From: QAMX01 sp964448855
GTDB taxonomy: Bacteria; Bacillota; Clostridia; Oscillospirales; QAMX01
Length of the DNA stretch: 64,000 bases
Direction of reading: 5' to 3'
NCBI GenBank assembly: GCA_964448855.1
Contig: CAYUXI010000003.1
Location: 1-64,000, forward strand
In this document: piece by piece, positions 41,617 to 49,053 of the stretch
How the letters are laid out: each line of letters opens with the position of its first letter
How positions within the stretch are numbered: position 1 is the stretch's first letter
Translations under genes and position numbers: made by a program
Notes under the pieces: generated by a model
Seen by the model: only the letters and a program-made list of their open reading frames with translations
Databases searched by the model: none
Told to the model about the DNA's origin: nothing

Positions 41617-43383
41617 ATGAATGTTCGAATTTGGATTGTGGACAGCGGCGGAGCGCCGGGCGCAGAAAACAGCCGGGTCTTCCGCAACGGTTCACTGTAC
41701 CCGGATGAAGTAGGGGATCGCTTCGGCCATGGAACCGCAGTCAGCGGGATCATTGGCTCCGGCGCCCCAACAGCAGAACTCACCCATGTTCGCCTGGTGA
41801 ATCAGGAAGCGCAAGCCACGGCCGATGAGCTGACGGCACTGCTGGTATACATGGATGCCCATGCAGATGTCGATCTGATTCATATGAGCCTTGGTGTCAC
41901 GGGCGGTGACCTGCAAGCCCTGCATACGGCCTGTGTGCGCCTTGCGGAAAAGGGTGTCATTCTGGTTGCTGCATTTGATAACGGCGGTGCCATCTCCTAT
42001 CCGGCTGCATTCCCGGAGGTCATTGGCGTGAGTTCCAACCCGGCCTGCAGGCGCAAAGATGCCTTCCGCTTCTGTGATGACAGCGTGTTGAATCTGCTTG
42101 CACACGGAAATGTGCAGCGCGTCCGTTGGACGGAACCGAAATACCTGCTGATCACCGGCAACAGCTTTGCCGTAGCACACGTCACTGCGTGGGCGGCCAA
42201 CGAAATGTCCAGGTCGAATCATCGCCTCACCCGAGCGGACCTTCTGGAACGCTTCCGGAAAGCCGCACGGGATGTGGTATCCTTCGGCTCGGAACCGCTT
42301 CCGCAAAAGCTCCCGTTTGAAATTCGTCGGGCTGTGCTGTTCCCGTTCAACAAAGAAATGCACGCACTGATCCGCTTTCGTGATCTGCTGCCATTTGAAA
42401 TCGTCGGGGTCTATGAGGGGCGTTATGCCGCCACCATAGGCACTTCGGTATCGCAGCTTGTCGGTACATCAGGCGCAGAAGATCTGATGATCCGAAAGCT
42501 CAGCGACTGCGATTTCGACAGCTTTGACACGGCGGTCATCGGTCACTGCGGTGAGCTGGCCAGACTGGTGAATCCATCGCTCATGACGGCCTGGATCCGC
42601 CGCCTGGCGGCACACGGAAAGAACATCTATTCCTTTGATGATCTGTCCGACCTGCTGCCGGGTTTCTCCTATGAACGCTGGTTTTATCCGCATATTAAGC
42701 GGTCTGATCTCCCGCCGGATCGCTGTGGGAAGCTGTTCCGAATTCAAACGCCGGTGCTCGGCGTTTTTGGAACCAGCTCCAAACAGGGGAAATTTACGTT
42801 GCAGTTGGCACTTCGAAAATGGCTGATAGCAGAAGGCTATCGCGTCGGGCAAATCGGAACGGAACCAACCGCTCTACTGTTCGGCATGGAACGCTGCTAT
42901 CCCATGGGATATGCCTCGTCGGTCGAAGTGTCCGGCACGGATGCCGTGCGTTGGTTGAATCATGCGATGAACGATATCTCAGAAGACAAAGATATTCTGA
43001 TCGTTGGCTCACAATCAGGTACCATTCCGTTCAGCTGCGACAATACCGCGTATTTCTGCTTCCCTCAGCAGGAATTCCTGCTGGGCACGCAGCCGGATGC
43101 CATCCTCCTGTGCATCAATCCATATGATGAACCGGATTATATCGGCAAAACCATCCAAATGCTGGAAGCAGCAGACGCAACAGTCATTGGATTGGCTGTC
43201 TTTCCAATGACCTTTCAATCTGAACTCAATCTGCTTGGAAAACGCAGATTGACACAAGAAGAGGAGACGCACCTGCTGCAACTTTTACGACAGCAGTTTG
43301 ATCTTCCGGCCTGGATTGTTCGGGATCCGGCCGATGTCGAAGAAATTGCAGACTGTGTCATCCACTTTTTTACAACCTGTTAA
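41617..43383 (+). CDS. Subtilisin-like protease fused to DUF1611-like P-loop domain
   Basis: The protein has 588 residues. Residues 1-220 form an S8 peptidase with the whole triad: D9 (WIVDSGG), H38 (GHGTAVSG) and S183 (GNSFAVAHV); N122 is a possible oxyanion residue. There is no signal peptide or pro-domain. The C-terminal 210 residues have a P-loop-like VLGVFGTSSKQGKFTLQLAL (about 380-399) and IGTEPTALLFG, as in DUF1611 proteins. In a peptide cluster it probably cuts the leader of the precursor inside the cell. A similar family (TIGR04066-like, by memory) occurs in clostridial peptide systems. It is intact, unlike three neighbours. Confidence 0.75.
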   Translation: MNVRIWIVDSGGAPGAENSRVFRNGSLYPDEVGDRFGHGTAVSGIIGSGAPTAELTHVRLVNQEAQATADELTALLVYMDAHADVDLIHMSLGVTGGDLQALHTACVRLAEKGVILVAAFDNGGAISYPAAFPEVIGVSSNPACRRKDAFRFCDDSVLNLLAHGNVQRVRWTEPKYLLITGNSFAVAHVTAWAANEMSRSNHRLTRADLLERFRKAARDVVSFGSEPLPQKLPFEIRRAVLFPFNKEMHALIRFRDLLPFEIVGVYEGRYAATIGTSVSQLVGTSGAEDLMIRKLSDCDFDSFDTAVIGHCGELARLVNPSLMTAWIRRLAAHGKNIYSFDDLSDLLPGFSYERWFYPHIKRSDLPPDRCGKLFRIQTPVLGVFGTSSKQGKFTLQLALRKWLIAEGYRVGQIGTEPTALLFGMERCYPMGYASSVEVSGTDAVRWLNHAMNDISEDKDILIVGSQSGTIPFSCDNTAYFCFPQQEFLLGTQPDAILLCINPYDEPDYIGKTIQMLEAADATVIGLAVFPMTFQSELNLLGKRRLTQEEETHLLQLLRQQFDLPAWIVRDPADVEEIADCVIHFFTTC

Positions 43384-43396
43384 TGGAGGGATCATC

Positions 43397-44077
43397 ATGA
43401 AAAGGAAACCGTTCAGCGGTATCAGCGAAACCTTGTCCTTTATGTTCTCCTTTATCTGGAAGCATCAAAAATCCTTTTTCCTCTGGAATACGGTTCAAAA
43501 TCTGGTCGTTCCGGGGACAAACCTCGCAGAGGTCTGGCTGTCCAAGCTGGTGATGGACGAAATTTTTTCCGAAACCCGGACAGTTGAAAGGATTGCATTC
43601 TACGTTGGATTGATGCTGCTCTGCTACCTGGTGCGCAATTGCGTCCGTGAGCTGACCTATACGTTGATTAGTAACAATCGAACCATCCTCTACCACCGGT
43701 TCCGCCAGATGATGATTAGCACCGTCTGTGAAGCGGACTATGAGCTGTTGGAAACGCCGGTCACGCACGAACTGAAAGAAAATGCGGAGCAGGTGGCATA
43801 TGGGGACGGCGCCGGCTTCTGTGCCATTGTTCAGGAGCTGTTTTCTCTGAGTGGCAACTTCATCACCCTGGCCGGTATCACAGCGATTATTTTCACGTTG
43901 AACCCGCTGTTTGTCCTGTTGCTGCTGGCGCTGATTTTTGTAAACTCCATGGTTCGCAATCAATGCAACAAGATTGAATATTCGCTGCGAAAAAATCGAA
44001 TTCCGATTGAACGGAAATCAAACTATCTGTCGGATATTTCCGAAGGCTTTGAATACGGAAAAGAGGTTCGCCTCTGA
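43397..44077 (+). CDS. ABC exporter, N-terminal membrane part (ends at in-frame TGA)
   Basis: ATG 43397 follows GGAGGGATCATC. The 226 residues cover the first membrane segments of a type I ABC exporter (FYVGLMLLCYLVRNCVREL; ITLAGITAIIFTLNPLFVLL) and stop at TGA 44075-44077 after YGKEVRL. The same frame continues at once with NLKNFIIERLEKHDAVAEMF, the expected sequence. So the intact gene would have been 43397-45214 (605 residues). The cut falls in the middle of the transmembrane domain, so neither part alone should form a transporter. Confidence 0.8.
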   Translation: MKRKPFSGISETLSFMFSFIWKHQKSFFLWNTVQNLVVPGTNLAEVWLSKLVMDEIFSETRTVERIAFYVGLMLLCYLVRNCVRELTYTLISNNRTILYHRFRQMMISTVCEADYELLETPVTHELKENAEQVAYGDGAGFCAIVQELFSLSGNFITLAGITAIIFTLNPLFVLLLLALIFVNSMVRNQCNKIEYSLRKNRIPIERKSNYLSDISEGFEYGKEVRL

Positions 44078-44131
44078 AACCTGAAAAATTTCATCATTGA
44101 GAGACTGGAAAAGCATGATGCGGTAGCTGAA

Positions 44132-45214
44132 ATGTTTTACCGGAGGAGCACCCGGGTCAGCGACCGTGCCAGCTATCTCTCCTATATCACATCACTGATT
44201 CAGCAGGGCGCCTCCTATTCCTACCTGGTCTTTCTGGTCTTCACGGAAGGCATGACCATCGGTTCGTTCACCATGTACATGAGCGCCCTCAACAAGTTCA
44301 ACGGCGTCTTCAATTCGTTCTTCAGCGCCTACACCGAGATGGCAAACTCGAAGCTCTATTTCCAGGATCTACAGAACTTCCTGAACCTGAAACGCCGCGC
44401 TGATGACTCGGGCTCGGAAAAACCACAGTTGAAACAGGACACCGTCATTTCCTTCTCGCACGTCTCCTTCCATTACCCCGGAACCGACCGCGACGTCCTC
44501 CACGATGTCACCCTCGATTTCAAGATCGGCGAAAAGGTTGCGCTCGTAGGTGCCAATGGCGCGGGCAAGTCCACCTTTATCAAGCTGCTTGTGCGTCTGT
44601 ATGACCCGACGGAGGGTGAAATCCTGCTGAACGGCAAAAACATCAAAGAGTATGACTACAACGAGTACCTGAACCTGTTTGCACCGGTATTCCAGGATTT
44701 CAAACTGTTTGCATTCACACTGCGCGAAAATCTGGCGCTGACCGGCGAATACGATGATGAGCGCATGGAGAAAATCGTCCGTCAGGTCGGACTGGATTCG
44801 CGCTTTGCGGAACACGGTCTGGACACCATCCTGTACAAAGAGTACGATGAAAGCGGGACGGAGCTGTCCGGCGGCGAAGCACAGCGCCTGGCGATTGCCC
44901 GTGCGCTGTACCGCAATAGCCCGATGGTTGTTCTGGATGAGCCCACCGCCGCACTCGACCCGCTGGCGGAATATAATATCTACCAGATGTTTGGCGATCT
45001 GGTCAACGGCAAGACGGCCTTCTTTGTCACACATCGTCTGGGTTCGGTTCGTTTCTGCGACGACATTCTCGTCTTTGACAACGGACAGGTGGTTGCCCGC
45101 GGTACACACAGCGAACTCATGAAGAAGAATGACATTTATGCGGAAATGTTCACCAAACAGTCCGATATGTACAAGGAACTTGAATCCCAGCAGCCGGCAG
45201 AAGCGGCGCTGTAA
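44132..45214 (+). CDS. ABC exporter, C-terminal membrane part and ATPase (after in-frame TGA)
   Basis: This 360-residue ORF has the last membrane helices (YLVFLVFTEGMTIGSFTMYM) and a full nucleotide-binding domain: Walker A GANGAGKSTFIKL, Q-loop PVFQDFKLF, signature ELSGGEAQRLAIARAL, Walker B MVVLDEPTAALDPLA and the H-loop FFVTHRL. No C39 peptidase domain is present, so leader cleavage must be by another enzyme, probably the subtilisin-like protein upstream. The ATG at 44132 is only an internal Met; frame and content continue the preceding ORF across TGA 44075. Confidence 0.85.
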   Translation: MFYRRSTRVSDRASYLSYITSLIQQGASYSYLVFLVFTEGMTIGSFTMYMSALNKFNGVFNSFFSAYTEMANSKLYFQDLQNFLNLKRRADDSGSEKPQLKQDTVISFSHVSFHYPGTDRDVLHDVTLDFKIGEKVALVGANGAGKSTFIKLLVRLYDPTEGEILLNGKNIKEYDYNEYLNLFAPVFQDFKLFAFTLRENLALTGEYDDERMEKIVRQVGLDSRFAEHGLDTILYKEYDESGTELSGGEAQRLAIARALYRNSPMVVLDEPTAALDPLAEYNIYQMFGDLVNGKTAFFVTHRLGSVRFCDDILVFDNGQVVARGTHSELMKKNDIYAEMFTKQSDMYKELESQQPAEAAL

Positions 45215-45231
45215 CGTTTTTTTGGGTTAAA

Positions 45232-45262
45232 AATGCCCCGGAGATCCAGTCTCCGGGGCATT
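45232..45262. terminator. Bidirectional terminator at the end of the peptide cluster
   Basis: A 12-bp stem ATGCCCCGGAGA / TCTCCGGGGCAT (45233-45244 and 45250-45261), with A5 before it, so on the minus strand T-rich bases follow. It serves the permease gene and possibly the cluster. Confidence 0.8.
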
Positions 45263-45271
45263 GCTGTATGG

Positions 45272-46414
45272 TCATCGAACGAGCATCATGATTGCCGTCA
45301 GAACGGCGAGAAAGCCGAAGTTGAACGCGGAAAACAGGACAAGGTATCGCCGCGTCTGTCCTGGATTGTGCGCCGTATATTCGCGGAACGTAATCAGGCT
45401 GGCCAGCGACGCAATCAGCGTTCCTGTTCCGCCGATGTTCACGCCGATCAGCAGCTCACGGTAATTGCCCGTGAATTGCGATAGCAGAATCGCCGAGGGA
45501 ACGTTGCTGATGCACTGACAGGAGAGTACGCTGAAAAGCAGGGTATCCTTTTCCAAAAGCGATGCAAACAGCGATTGAACGGCGGGAATCCGCGCCATAT
45601 TGCCGGAAAAGATGAAAAATGCGGCAAAGGTCAGGAGCAGGGGATAATCGACATCCTTCAGGGCTTTTGGATCCGCAAAAAGCAGCACCAGCGGAATCAC
45701 AATCAGTCCAATCCAGTAGGGGATGAAGCGGAAAACGATCACAATCGACAGGACAAACAGACAGAGGTACAGCACCGTTCGCCGGGCGGGGAGCGCGGAA
45801 CGCTTGGCTGGAATCTGCATGGCCTCCGGCTTGACAAAAATCCGGCAGCAGAGCGTGATCAGTGCAATGGAAATCACAAACGGCAACAGCATGATCATTG
45901 TGAATTCGCCGGTCGGAATTGCAAACTTGCCGTACAGATAAAGGTTCTGCGGATTGCCAAACGGTGTCAGCATCCCGCCGAGGTTTGCAGCGATGTTCTG
46001 CATGATAAACGTAAACGCCATGTATTTCTGCATCCCCGAACAGGACAGTACGAAATAGCCGAGCGGCAGGAAGGTCAACAACGCCATATCGTTGGCAATC
46101 AGCATGGAACCGATGAACGTGATGTAGACGAGCGCCAGAATGCAGAACCGGGCGTTTCGGAATCGCCGGACAATCTGCTCCGCGAGCACATAGAAGAACC
46201 GGATGTTTTTCAAAGCGCAGACAACCGCCAGTACACAGAACAGACAGGTCAGCGTCTTCCAGTCAAAATACGTCAGATAGGTGCGGTCAGGTGGCACGAT
46301 ACAGGACGTGAGCGCAGCGGCCAGAATCGCAATGCAGAGAACCACGTTTTTTCGAACCCAGTGCAGAAGGCGCGTCGGGAACATGGAAACCGGGTGCAGG
46401 GGCGGGTGCGTCAT
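45272..46414 (-). CDS. SLC13/ArsB-type anion or sodium permease
   Basis: This 380-residue polytopic protein of the ion-transporter superfamily has the repeated ANDMALLTFLPLG and LISN-like SNVPSAILLSQF loops, and NLGGMLTPFGNPQNLYLYG, which is typical of citrate transporter/NhaD/ArsB-like permeases. The number of hydrophobic segments is about ten. It may export arsenite or move dicarboxylates or Na+/H+; sequence alone does not tell. The start at 46414 has AAAGGAAG upstream; further in-frame sequence runs through the tRNA genes and is not coding. It stands alone. Confidence 0.8.
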   Translation of the reverse strand: MTHPPLHPVSMFPTRLLHWVRKNVVLCIAILAAALTSCIVPPDRTYLTYFDWKTLTCLFCVLAVVCALKNIRFFYVLAEQIVRRFRNARFCILALVYITFIGSMLIANDMALLTFLPLGYFVLSCSGMQKYMAFTFIMQNIAANLGGMLTPFGNPQNLYLYGKFAIPTGEFTMIMLLPFVISIALITLCCRIFVKPEAMQIPAKRSALPARRTVLYLCLFVLSIVIVFRFIPYWIGLIVIPLVLLFADPKALKDVDYPLLLTFAAFFIFSGNMARIPAVQSLFASLLEKDTLLFSVLSCQCISNVPSAILLSQFTGNYRELLIGVNIGGTGTLIASLASLITFREYTAHNPGQTRRYLVLFSAFNFGFLAVLTAIMMLVR

Positions 46415-46470
46415 AAAAAGACTTCCTTTGTATTCGAAGATCGCCGAACAAAAAGCGGAACGGCACTTGA

Positions 46471-46509
46471 CCATGAAAAAAGCACTTGCAATTGCAAGTG
46501 CTTTTTTCA
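46471..46509 (-). terminator. Terminator after the tRNA genes
   Basis: A long palindrome GAAAAAAGCACTTGCAAT / ATTGCAAGTGCTTTTTTC centred near 46490 is followed on the minus strand by Ts. It directly follows the tRNA-Thr 3' end. Confidence 0.85.
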
Positions 46510-46585
<76 letters not shown>

Positions 46586-46613
46586 AATTACCCCGCGCTT
46601 CTGCACGGAGCGA

Positions 46614-46691
46614 TGGCGACCCGGAAGGGGCTCGAACCCTCGACCTCTAGCGTGACAGACTAGCGTTCTAAACCAACTGAACTACCGGGCC
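46614..46691 (-). tRNA. tRNA-Asp (GTC anticodon)
   Basis: A 78-base cloverleaf: acceptor GGCCCGG / CCGGGTC (one G-T pair), D-arm GTTCAGTTGGTTTAGAAC, anticodon loop CTGTCAC, T-arm GAGGGTTCGAGCCCCTT, and encoded CCA. It precedes tRNA-Thr by 28 bases in one transcript. Confidence 0.95.
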
Positions 46692-46737
46692 ATACCGGAA
46701 ATTGGAACCGTGTGATGTGTGTTCATCACAGGTATAT

Positions 46738-46766
46738 ATTCTACTACAAACTTCTCCGTTTGTCAA
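46738..46766 (-). promoter_or_regulatory. Promoter of the tRNA-Asp-Thr unit
   Basis: Minus strand TTGACA (46766-46761), 17-base spacer, TAGAAT (46743-46738), about 45 bases before tRNA-Asp. Confidence 0.8.
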
Positions 46767-46798
46767 GCCCCTTTTCAAAAAAAGACGAAAGAATTTGC

Positions 46799-46827
46799 TT
46801 GATAAACCGATTTCTTTCAGGTATCAT
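46799..46827 (+). promoter_or_regulatory. Promoter of a small plus-strand unit
   Basis: TTGATA (46799-46804), 17-base spacer, TATCAT (46822-46827). It diverges from the tRNA promoter and drives the short region that ends at the hairpin near 47 kb. Confidence 0.6.
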
Positions 46828-46832
46828 ATCAA

Positions 46833-47040
46833 TCAATGGGGAAAAAGGGGGGATGACAAACGACGCAGAACAAGTATGTCGAACAAATTCGCTGTTCAGG
46901 CGACCTGAACACGGCTGCCTGGCTGAATCGGATTCCGGCCATTGGCCAGCTGCTCGGCGGGGAAGCGCCGGACTGAATCCACAAAAAATAGAATGCCCGA
47001 CCCGGTCGGTCAAAGCGCCAAACCGGATCGGGCATTTTTC
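46833..47040 (+). other. Small promoter-to-terminator unit, sRNA or micro-ORF
   Basis: The stretch lies between a good promoter and an intrinsic terminator. An AAAAAGGGGGG run (46842-46852) looks like a ribosome binding site. The frame that gives the most protein-like translation, KYVEQIRCSGDLNTAAWLNR then IPAIGQLLGGEAPD and a TGA at 46974-46976, has no ATG: it is joined to an ATG at 46836 only across an in-frame TGA (46854-46856), and would otherwise begin at an ACG at 46860. The ATG at 46853 opens another frame with poor composition. It may be a small RNA, or a small gene with an unusual or damaged start. Confidence 0.4.
46991..47039. terminator. Bidirectional terminator near 47 kb
   Basis: Arms GAATGCCCGACCCGGT (46991-47006) and ACCGGATCGGGCATTTTT (about 47022-47039), one mismatch in the stem, with T5 on the plus side and A-rich bases on the other. 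It closes the small plus-strand unit and the beta-helix lipoprotein gene. Confidence 0.75.
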
Positions 47041-47047
47041 ATGGCAG

Positions 47048-48457
47048 TCAACGGGGATACCGGACATTCTCACATTGCTCGATGGAGATGCGGTTCCAAA
47101 CGGTGGACAGCTGCCCCTCCGGCAGCTCCGGTACACAAATTCTGCAGCCTTCCAACTGAACCTGCTGCAGGCTCCAGCGGTTCGCATACGATTCTGCAAA
47201 CTGCCGCACCAGCAAATCACTGCTCTGCGAGAGCGTCTGAAGACCGCTCTCACCCATGCTGAGGAGGAGACCGCTCCAATCGCCTTGCACCCGCTCCTGC
47301 AGGACATACGGAGATGTCAGGTCGCAATTCCGGACGGTGAGCCGTTCGCAGGAAAGAACACCCCAGAAGATCAGATTACTGAACACCGCAGAAACACTTA
47401 GCCCATAGCCAAAGCAGTTTTCCATCACAACATCCGAAATCGAAACGCTGCCATCGGCCGCATCCAGGTCGCCGCACAACAGCCCGGCAGACTGATAGGG
47501 CAGGGTATCCAAATCCGTCCCCACAGCCAGACAAACAGCGGCATTCCGAATCTCTACGTTGGAAATGGCCAACTGGCTTCCGGGCTGCAGCGCATAGATG
47601 CCATCGGAAATCAACAGCCCGCTGCCACACCGCAGGGAACCGACAAATTGCGGCGCCTCATCGCGCAGCAAATTGCCGCCCAGCCCGTCACAATAGGCCA
47701 GCACCGCATCGCGGTCAGCGTCCGCCAGACCGCCGTCAATCACGATATTGCAGAGGCTGTACGAACGGAAAGCGTCCGGCTCCCCGGTCGGCAACGCAGC
47801 ACCCAAACGCTGTTCGGAACGGCGGGCAATGATGTTTTCAATGGTAATGTCTCCGTCCGGCAGCCGAAGCGCGACGGGGGACAGGCAATCCTCAAAAACG
47901 AGGTTGGCGCAGCGGTAGCTGTCGGCGGCAAGCAGCCGGGACGCCTCATCCACGACCGTTTCCGCACTTGCACCCGCCGCGATGTGATAAAACCCGGGCG
48001 CATGATCGGACGAGGCGGTCATCGCCATCAGATTTACGCCGCCCGCATATGCAAGCGGAACGAAAACGCCGTCCGAAAAATCGAGCGGTGATGCAATGAC
48101 AACCGTCACCTCTTCTGCAAACGCAGCGCGATCCGCGTTGTATGCTTCGGCAAAGCTGTTCCACTCCGCAGCGGAGTGGATTTCAGCGTATGCCTTTCGC
48201 TGAATCTCCACAGACGGTGCAGAAGAAGCCGGAGCAGAAGTCGCGGCTTCACTTGTGGACGTCGAAACGACGGAAGCAGACGTGGTCGGTGTGGGTGTCG
48301 AGGCGGACGGCACACCACCCCGCTGCTGGGAACACGCGGCAAGCGACAACGCCAGACACCCACACAAAGCAGCACAGACCATTTTGGTCACCCTACGGGG
48401 TGCTCTTTTGGATGACGAAGGGGGGAACAATCCTGTGTTCGCGGCGAGCAAAGCCAT
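47048..48457 (-). CDS. Lipoprotein with parallel beta-helix-like repeats
   Basis: The 469-residue protein has a lipoprotein signal with lipobox SLAAC (C42) after a basic N-terminus, then a Ser/Thr-rich linker (about 45-80). The rest holds repeated short strands with asparagine and isoleucine turns (ITIENIIARR, LCNIVIDGGLAD, LAISNVEIRNAAV, VSISDVVMENCFGYGLS, LTVRNCDLTS), the look of a right-handed parallel beta-helix as in polysaccharide-binding or -cleaving surface proteins. No catalytic set was recognised. GGAGGCG precedes the ATG. It stands alone and faces a palindrome at 48545. Confidence 0.7.
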   Translation of the reverse strand: MALLAANTGLFPPSSSKRAPRRVTKMVCAALCGCLALSLAACSQQRGGVPSASTPTPTTSASVVSTSTSEAATSAPASSAPSVEIQRKAYAEIHSAAEWNSFAEAYNADRAAFAEEVTVVIASPLDFSDGVFVPLAYAGGVNLMAMTASSDHAPGFYHIAAGASAETVVDEASRLLAADSYRCANLVFEDCLSPVALRLPDGDITIENIIARRSEQRLGAALPTGEPDAFRSYSLCNIVIDGGLADADRDAVLAYCDGLGGNLLRDEAPQFVGSLRCGSGLLISDGIYALQPGSQLAISNVEIRNAAVCLAVGTDLDTLPYQSAGLLCGDLDAADGSVSISDVVMENCFGYGLSVSAVFSNLIFWGVLSCERLTVRNCDLTSPYVLQERVQGDWSGLLLSMGESGLQTLSQSSDLLVRQFAESYANRWSLQQVQLEGCRICVPELPEGQLSTVWNRISIEQCENVRYPR

Positions 48458-48544
48458 TCATGAAAACGCCTCCTTAAAATATTGCAGACTGACTGTTTTT
48501 TTTGTGTGAGCTTCTTTTCGAAATTGAGTTTCTATATAAAATAT

Positions 48545-48614
48545 ATCAGATATCTGATCGAAAAGCAATGGGCAGAATCCACAAGAATTACAAAACGGTT
48601 ATTTGAATAACCGT
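48545..48614. promoter_or_regulatory. Palindrome and stem-loop between divergent genes
   Basis: The 300 bases between the lipoprotein and DUF3343 genes hold a perfect 14-bp palindrome ATCAGATATCTGAT (48545-48558), a candidate operator, and a hairpin ACGGTTAT-TTGA-ATAACCGT (48595-48614). I see no convincing -35/-10 pair or ORF in the rest. Confidence 0.4.
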
Positions 48615-48757
48615 CACATGGATGATGCGCATGATCGTCCACATTCACTTTCACTCCTCCTCAACACACCGACCACCCGGTCAAACGGCAGCCGGTCTGC
48701 ATACACTGTACCAGGCGGCGGACGCCGAAATTCGCCGCTGTGAAAAGAGGGATTCAA

Positions 48758-49027
48758 ATGGGAACAAACGGAGCCGCCGGATGCTATGTCCTGACACGGT
48801 CTGTGACGTATGCACAGGCGCTTCTCCGCATTCTGCGATCACGCGGAATGCAGGCGCGGATGGTTCGAAGTCCCGGAAGCATCACGGAAAACGGCTGCGC
48901 ACACGCGGTTCTTGTCAGGCAGGCAACACCGAACGCCATTCTGCGGGCGATGTCAGAGGCCGGTATGCCGCGATTCCGGTTGTACACGACAGAAAACGGA
49001 ACAGACTTCCGTGAATTTTTCGGCTAA
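48758..49027 (+). CDS. DUF3343 domain protein (putative Se/S carrier)
   Basis: This 89-residue protein begins MGTNGAAGCYVLTRSVTYAQ and continues with ALLRILRSRGMQARMVRSPG and GCAHAVLVR, features of DUF3343, a family proposed to carry selenium or sulfur because it is often beside selenium-related genes. A conserved Cys lies near the start (C9). AGAGGGATTCAA precedes the ATG. It is 26 bases upstream of a cysteine-desulfurase-like gene, a common pairing. The function is from context. Confidence 0.75.
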   Translation: MGTNGAAGCYVLTRSVTYAQALLRILRSRGMQARMVRSPGSITENGCAHAVLVRQATPNAILRAMSEAGMPRFRLYTTENGTDFREFFG

Positions 49028-49053
49028 AACAAAAAAAGGCAGGCGAAAACGGG

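Noticed and set aside
41136..41783. Poly-Ser ORF on the minus strand opposite the acidic tract
   Set aside because: It is only the complement of the GAA/GAG repeats.
39785..44077. Genome-wide stop-codon recoding (amber or opal as sense)
   Set aside because: TAG, TGA and TAA all end normal genes elsewhere in this window, and the interruptions are confined to one cluster.
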